DNA of 64,000 bases from Atrichornis clamosus (taxonomy: Eukaryota > Chordata > Aves > Passeriformes > Menuridae). Below the pieces are notes generated by a model that was not told where the DNA came from, made no database searches, and saw nothing but the letters and a program-made list of their open reading frames with translations. Shown here piece after piece: positions 59,401 to 64,000 of this stretch. Within the stretch, counting starts at the first letter, position 1, and every line of letters starts with the position of its first letter. The DNA is taken from contig WBMZ01003464.1 in assembly GCA_013400975.1 (NCBI GenBank), positions 1 through 64,000 on the forward strand, given 5' to 3'. The translations under genes were made by a program, and so were the position numbers.

Positions 59401-62400
59401 AGCTAGCTAAATCACAGATAGCTTTAGTGTGTGAACCACATGCACTCACAGCCACAAATGGAGTGTGAGGGTGTCTCCATGAGCCTGTTGCAAAGCCATT
59501 GAGTAGGACACTGGCTAGCATAAAGTCGGGAGAAAACTTATTAGGGAGGATTGGAGACATGGAGTTGGCACAGATCCAAGGTTCATGAGGAAGCCTTGGT
59601 AAGATAATCAAACTTTTTACTATTCTCTCTGTTTCAAAGCAGTCCAGGATCTAGAGGGCATAGGTGACAGTCATCTCGGTCACTCAGCCTCGGAACAGTG
59701 AGGTGTGTGGTTCTCACAGCAGTAATTTCTAATGAACCACTGCCAAGTTACACTATCTTGATCCATCAGAAAAACCAAGACAGTATCCTTGCTATTGTCA
59801 CCAGCATGAACCTCTTGTGACAGACAATTCTTTTTACTTGCGCTCATAGTTCTTATTTCTCTTGTGAAAATTAAGAGTTGGAGTAGTAACATAATTTAAA
59901 CCCATTTGTTTCAAGCTGAGAGATACACATCCATGAATGCTCTTTTTTTTTTCCCCTCCATTTTTTTATGTTTTGGGGGACACATGCTTGAGTGATGTCA
60001 TTTGTTGCTACAGGGTATGAGTAAGTCTTTTAATAATTTTCTGTTTCATTCTTTCTGAAGAGCACGTGTACACTCTTTTCACTCATCTGCCTCCCTATCC
60101 CTGACCTGCTTTTATTTTGCTTGTTGGTGGTTGCAACTGTTTTGAGTGTATAGAAATGCTGGGCTTGGAAACTGAGAAGGCTGTTCATTGTCGTCAGCAA
60201 AAAGCCAAACAATGAGCTCAGAATCTGGCTCTTCAGTCAGTTTCTAGTAAAAAGGAGTGCAGTGAATAATGAGAATTAAGCCACAAGGGAAGCCAGTGTG
60301 CGGTTTGAATGTTGTTTTAAATAAGCTGGGAGTGCTGTCAGGAGTGATGAGGGTATAATGTAGCCACAAATGTGCATTGCCTCTTTTTATCCAGTATGAA
60401 TTGCATGATCAATATAGTCACATTTCTGAATATTGAAGAGTCCATTAGGATAGATTAAACCATGTCACTGTCACTGCTAACTTCTTTTAGTCTATTGACA
60501 TCCACAAATTGAACTATATATTTCCACAATTAATCTGAACGGCAAAGTAGTTTAAGTATTGGTACATAGTTTCATAAGTGTAATTATATGTTTTACGTTA
60601 AATTCCAGAGATATAATAAAAAGTTTAATTTAGGATCTTTATGTAGAACTTTGAGGCTGAAATATTTCTTTCTTGTTGCTTTAATACATGTTCTGTTTTT
60701 AAAACCACCTGGGTTCAGATCTGCTTTTCAATCACATCACTGTGCATGTAGATAACCACCTTGCCTTTCAGAGAGGCTGAGGCTCCCTCTCCAAGTACAT
60801 GTAGGCTTTTAGTATTTAGCACCTCTGAAAAGGAAAATATGGTTCAGGTGGGAAGAAATATTAAATATTATTATAGATGTCTGAGTTTTTAAGTTTTGAA
60901 CTTGCTTCCATGTTAACAAATTTCAGTTGGGGTCTGGGATTCTTCCAAGGTGATAAAAGTGGAAGTGAGTTTACAAGGCAACAAGTTCTGGCACTTTCAG
61001 CCTTTGAGGACTTGCTTTCAGGGAGCTCAGTGCAGAGTGAAGTGTGTGGGCAATGTCACCAGTTGTCTTGAATTGCATGAGAGGCAAAACATAGAAAAAG
61101 TCTTCAATATAAGAACCTATTTGTCCAAGCCAAATTATTGTGTGTCCAGCCCTTATCAGGCAAATTGGTATTTGTCAAAGTCAAGAAATTAGTTCCTCAG
61201 TAGGGTGCTCAGTGAACACTTCTAGAAGAATATTTATGAAGTAATGCCTCAAGAAGTGCTGTAACCTTTTTAATTTACAGAGAGAAGCATCTGAACTTCC
61301 TAGAACTTGTATTCATTAAATCAGAGACATATGAATGACATCCTAAAGCCTGTGAAATTGTAAAGTCTTTCCTGAAATTTCCTCTGTGGATTTGGACCTT
61401 CACTGAGAAGGGCTTCTGACAGAATAGCTGGGGATAGAGAGTGTTAAGCAGCCCCAGGGGCAAAACAGCCCATCAGAGAAATAACCAGAGTGCTTGCAAC
61501 CAGTGCAGCAAAACTGTATTTGTGCAGATCACAATGAGACCTGCAGGCCCGCAAGATCTCTGTGGTTGTCTGATGTGCTGGCTTACAGTATATGTTCCAT
61601 GGAGGAAATCTAGGTTTGTTTTTCCTTAGGGAAATGAGGTCTTTCCACAAATAGTTCCTCAACACAGGCAACCAGGTCCTCCAAAGAATTCTGAGCTCAG
61701 ATGTCCGTGGCATAAAAAAAAAGGCACCTGAATTTTAAAAACTCTTGATCTTGATAATAAAAATGTTTAGACTTCATCCCTTCAGTACATTGTATATAGC
61801 TCCTGTTTACTTAAAGAAGTAATGCACATTTTCAGAGATACATAATGTAGCTCCAGGTAACTGTAGGAACTAGAAGCTTTGGAGGTCTATGAAACTTTAA
61901 TGTACCTCCCTTTCTGTTCTTCAGTGAAATCCTGAATTGAGCTGGTTTCGCTTTACCATCTGTCTTTGAGAAACTTGCTTCATTTGTAGGCTAGTCAGGA
62001 TGAAGAGCTGTAAGAGCTCCTGCAAGAAGATTGTAGCTAACTTCCTGCCTGTGCAGGTTGGGGTGCTTTCTGTCTACTCTCCCTAATACCAATTTCCAAA
62101 AAAAATTACCATTTTGTTATGGCATAAACTTTGACATGTCATACAAAGAATATTCATGTAATGTTTTTACTTAAATTTATTTCCCCTGGAAAAGTCTTTT
62201 ACCACAGGAGGCCTAGGGTGTTTAACAAATTTGAGGCAGGTCAAATCCATCTTATCACTAATTGCTGTTACTCATATCCTAACGCTCAGCAAAAGTACTA
62301 TTGACAGTCTTTGGTTATTAGAAGTTGCAACTGACAATGGTGGCCTAGCATAGATTTTAGTGATGCTTACTCTGCACTGTAGAGAAACCATTTGTTCTTA

Positions 62401-64000
62401 TGGTATTTTTATGCTTGTTTTTAAAATGCTTGGCTCTTTTTATCGCTTGGTTTGTTTCTATGGTGATCACTAATTACATATTATAGAGGCAGAAAATGAG
62501 AGCACAAATCACACACAGGTGACAAACGATTTTGTGGATGTCCAACCTATAGATAAGCACCAGGGACTAGGTGCTTAGATCTAGATCAGGTGTTGCAATA
62601 TAACAATAGCACCTCTTACTTCTACTGATGTGGAGGCCTTTAAATGTAGATCCATGACTGCATGCTGTGCAGTGAGATGGCTTTGAAATCTCCATCAGGT
62701 GACTGACTCTTCGGAAGACAGCAGTCTGTGATGTCAATGGCAAACTTGAATTCTTGAACATTTTCAAAACTACTCAGAAAATAAAGGTATTGAAAAAAAA
62801 CCCCAACACTTTGGTCTCTAAATAGACCACATCTTCAATAATGTGTGGACTATTTATTTTTGCACACTAATCTCAGTATTCTTCTATGCTGAATCTTCTG
62901 GAATCCCTAACTATTAGTACGTTAGGTCTGGTTTCGGAACTTCCATGTAAAAGTCGAAATGAACAGAGTTCAAGAGAGTTGCAGATTTTTGGGTGTTGTA
63001 AAAGAGATTTATGAAGAATTTGTGAATGTGGAAGACAAAAAAACATCCTGAGCTTTAGGAGAGCATCAGATAGTCAACAGCTTTGGTCTGTACTTGTTCT
63101 CCCTCTTTACAGGTGGCGAAGGTTGTTTGAGACATTTTTTGAGAATATGATCTGTTGCTTCACTTGGCAGTACTAAGAAGCTGCAATGGCCCTAAAGCAA
63201 AATATTTATATCTGTTTGAAACAGTGACAGACGAACAAAATAATTGACTATTTCTGCTACCGATATTAATAATTAATTAATTAACAAAGCTGATATTTAA
63301 ATCCTATTCATTAGGTTTTAAAGTTAACAGTCCCTGGAGATCAATCAGAAAAACTCATGTCATTCAAAACAGAGAGAGTTTAGAAAAAATTCTGGAACAC
63401 TGTGGCAAACTTAATTGGTGCAAAAGGTGCTGAGCATGTATATTCTTTACCCAAGGCAATAATATTGTAATTAATGTAAAACCAACTGTTGTGGCTTTAA
63501 ATACCCCTTTTCTCCAACACATCTGTGCAGTCCATGTTTCAAATGGAGAAATAAAATGGCAGCAATTTACCCCAAGCAATTCTACCCATCTTACATCATT
63601 AGCACGGAAAGATCTTTAAGAACAATATTGTTTGAGCTCCACCAGAGGTAAGAGCTCCGAGTGGTTGAAATCACAGTCAAGGTTACTAAAAGTTGAAGTG
63701 AATGAACCTAGATACAGATGCTACCCTGAAAAAAATAATATTGACTAGCACTCTGCACAGTTACATGACAGTGTCTAATACACTGGCAGATATAAACATC
63801 TAGAGAGACCAGCACCGTTACAATTGATAGCACTGATTGGTACTGTACCAGCAATAGCAGTGCTGAGAAATCCTAACAAAAATTCCCTAATATAGACATA
63901 GCCATGAAGATTGAAAAACACTGAAAACCCCCAGTATAGAGGACAGCTGGTTGGTGGTAGTCAAATGTATCTATCTGAAAATAGAAAACAAAATATCTGG
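53486..64000 (+). other. CAP2: CAP2 intron 3 (beginning; runs off the window)
   Basis: This is more than 10.5 kb of AT-rich sequence after exon 3. I looked for the expected next CAP2 exon (AEMVHSAF..) and did not see it. No CR1, LTR or other repeat family stood out. A homeodomain-motif-rich patch near 59031-59160 is noted in the findings. Frames such as the 125 codons at 57508-57885 have no recognisable domain. Confidence 0.7.

Overview
The window is vertebrate nuclear DNA, almost certainly from a bird. The evidence is two recognisable spliced vertebrate genes with consensus introns, large AT-rich introns, CpG-rich exonic or promoter segments, and several CR1 (Chicken Repeat 1) LINE fragments. 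Those fragments end in the typical ATTCTATGATTCT-like tail or its reverse complement. I saw no mammalian Alu, L1 or SINE sequence. No bacterial or viral gene, CRISPR array, rRNA or tRNA gene was seen.

Layout. (1) Positions 1 to about 10020 hold the 3' three quarters of RBM24 on the + strand: the end of intron 1, coding exons 2, 3 and 4 (133-256, 1366-1420, 7907-8237) and a roughly 1.8 kb 3'UTR with an AATAAA signal at 9996. Exon 1, with the start codon and the first half of the RRM, lies upstream of the window. (2) About 10.0-37.6 kb is intergenic, with CR1 fragments, a possible LTR scrap, microsatellites and one orphan open exon-like segment (16702-16878) that I cannot assign. (3) About 37.5-38.7 kb is a CpG-rich promoter region with the noncoding first exon of CAP2. 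(4) 38019-64000 is the 5' part of CAP2 on the + strand: a long intron 1, coding exon 2 (ATG at 49616), coding exon 3 (53385-53485), and the start of intron 3, which runs off the window. Only the first 75 residues of CAP2 are encoded here.

The order RBM24 then CAP2 on the same strand matches the human 6p22.3 neighbourhood as I remember it. Both genes act in striated muscle: RBM24 as a splicing and mRNA-stability regulator, CAP2 as an actin-recycling protein. They are neighbours, not an operon.

I found no convincing new biological system. The observations most worth checking are the GT-rich tracts just upstream of the 55-nt RBM24 exon 3 (possible autoregulation), an octamer/homeodomain/SOX-like motif cluster in RBM24 intron 3, and the unassigned exon-like ORF at 16.7 kb. 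Nearly all other open frames are chance frames in introns or intergenic DNA; several open only from a non-ATG codon.
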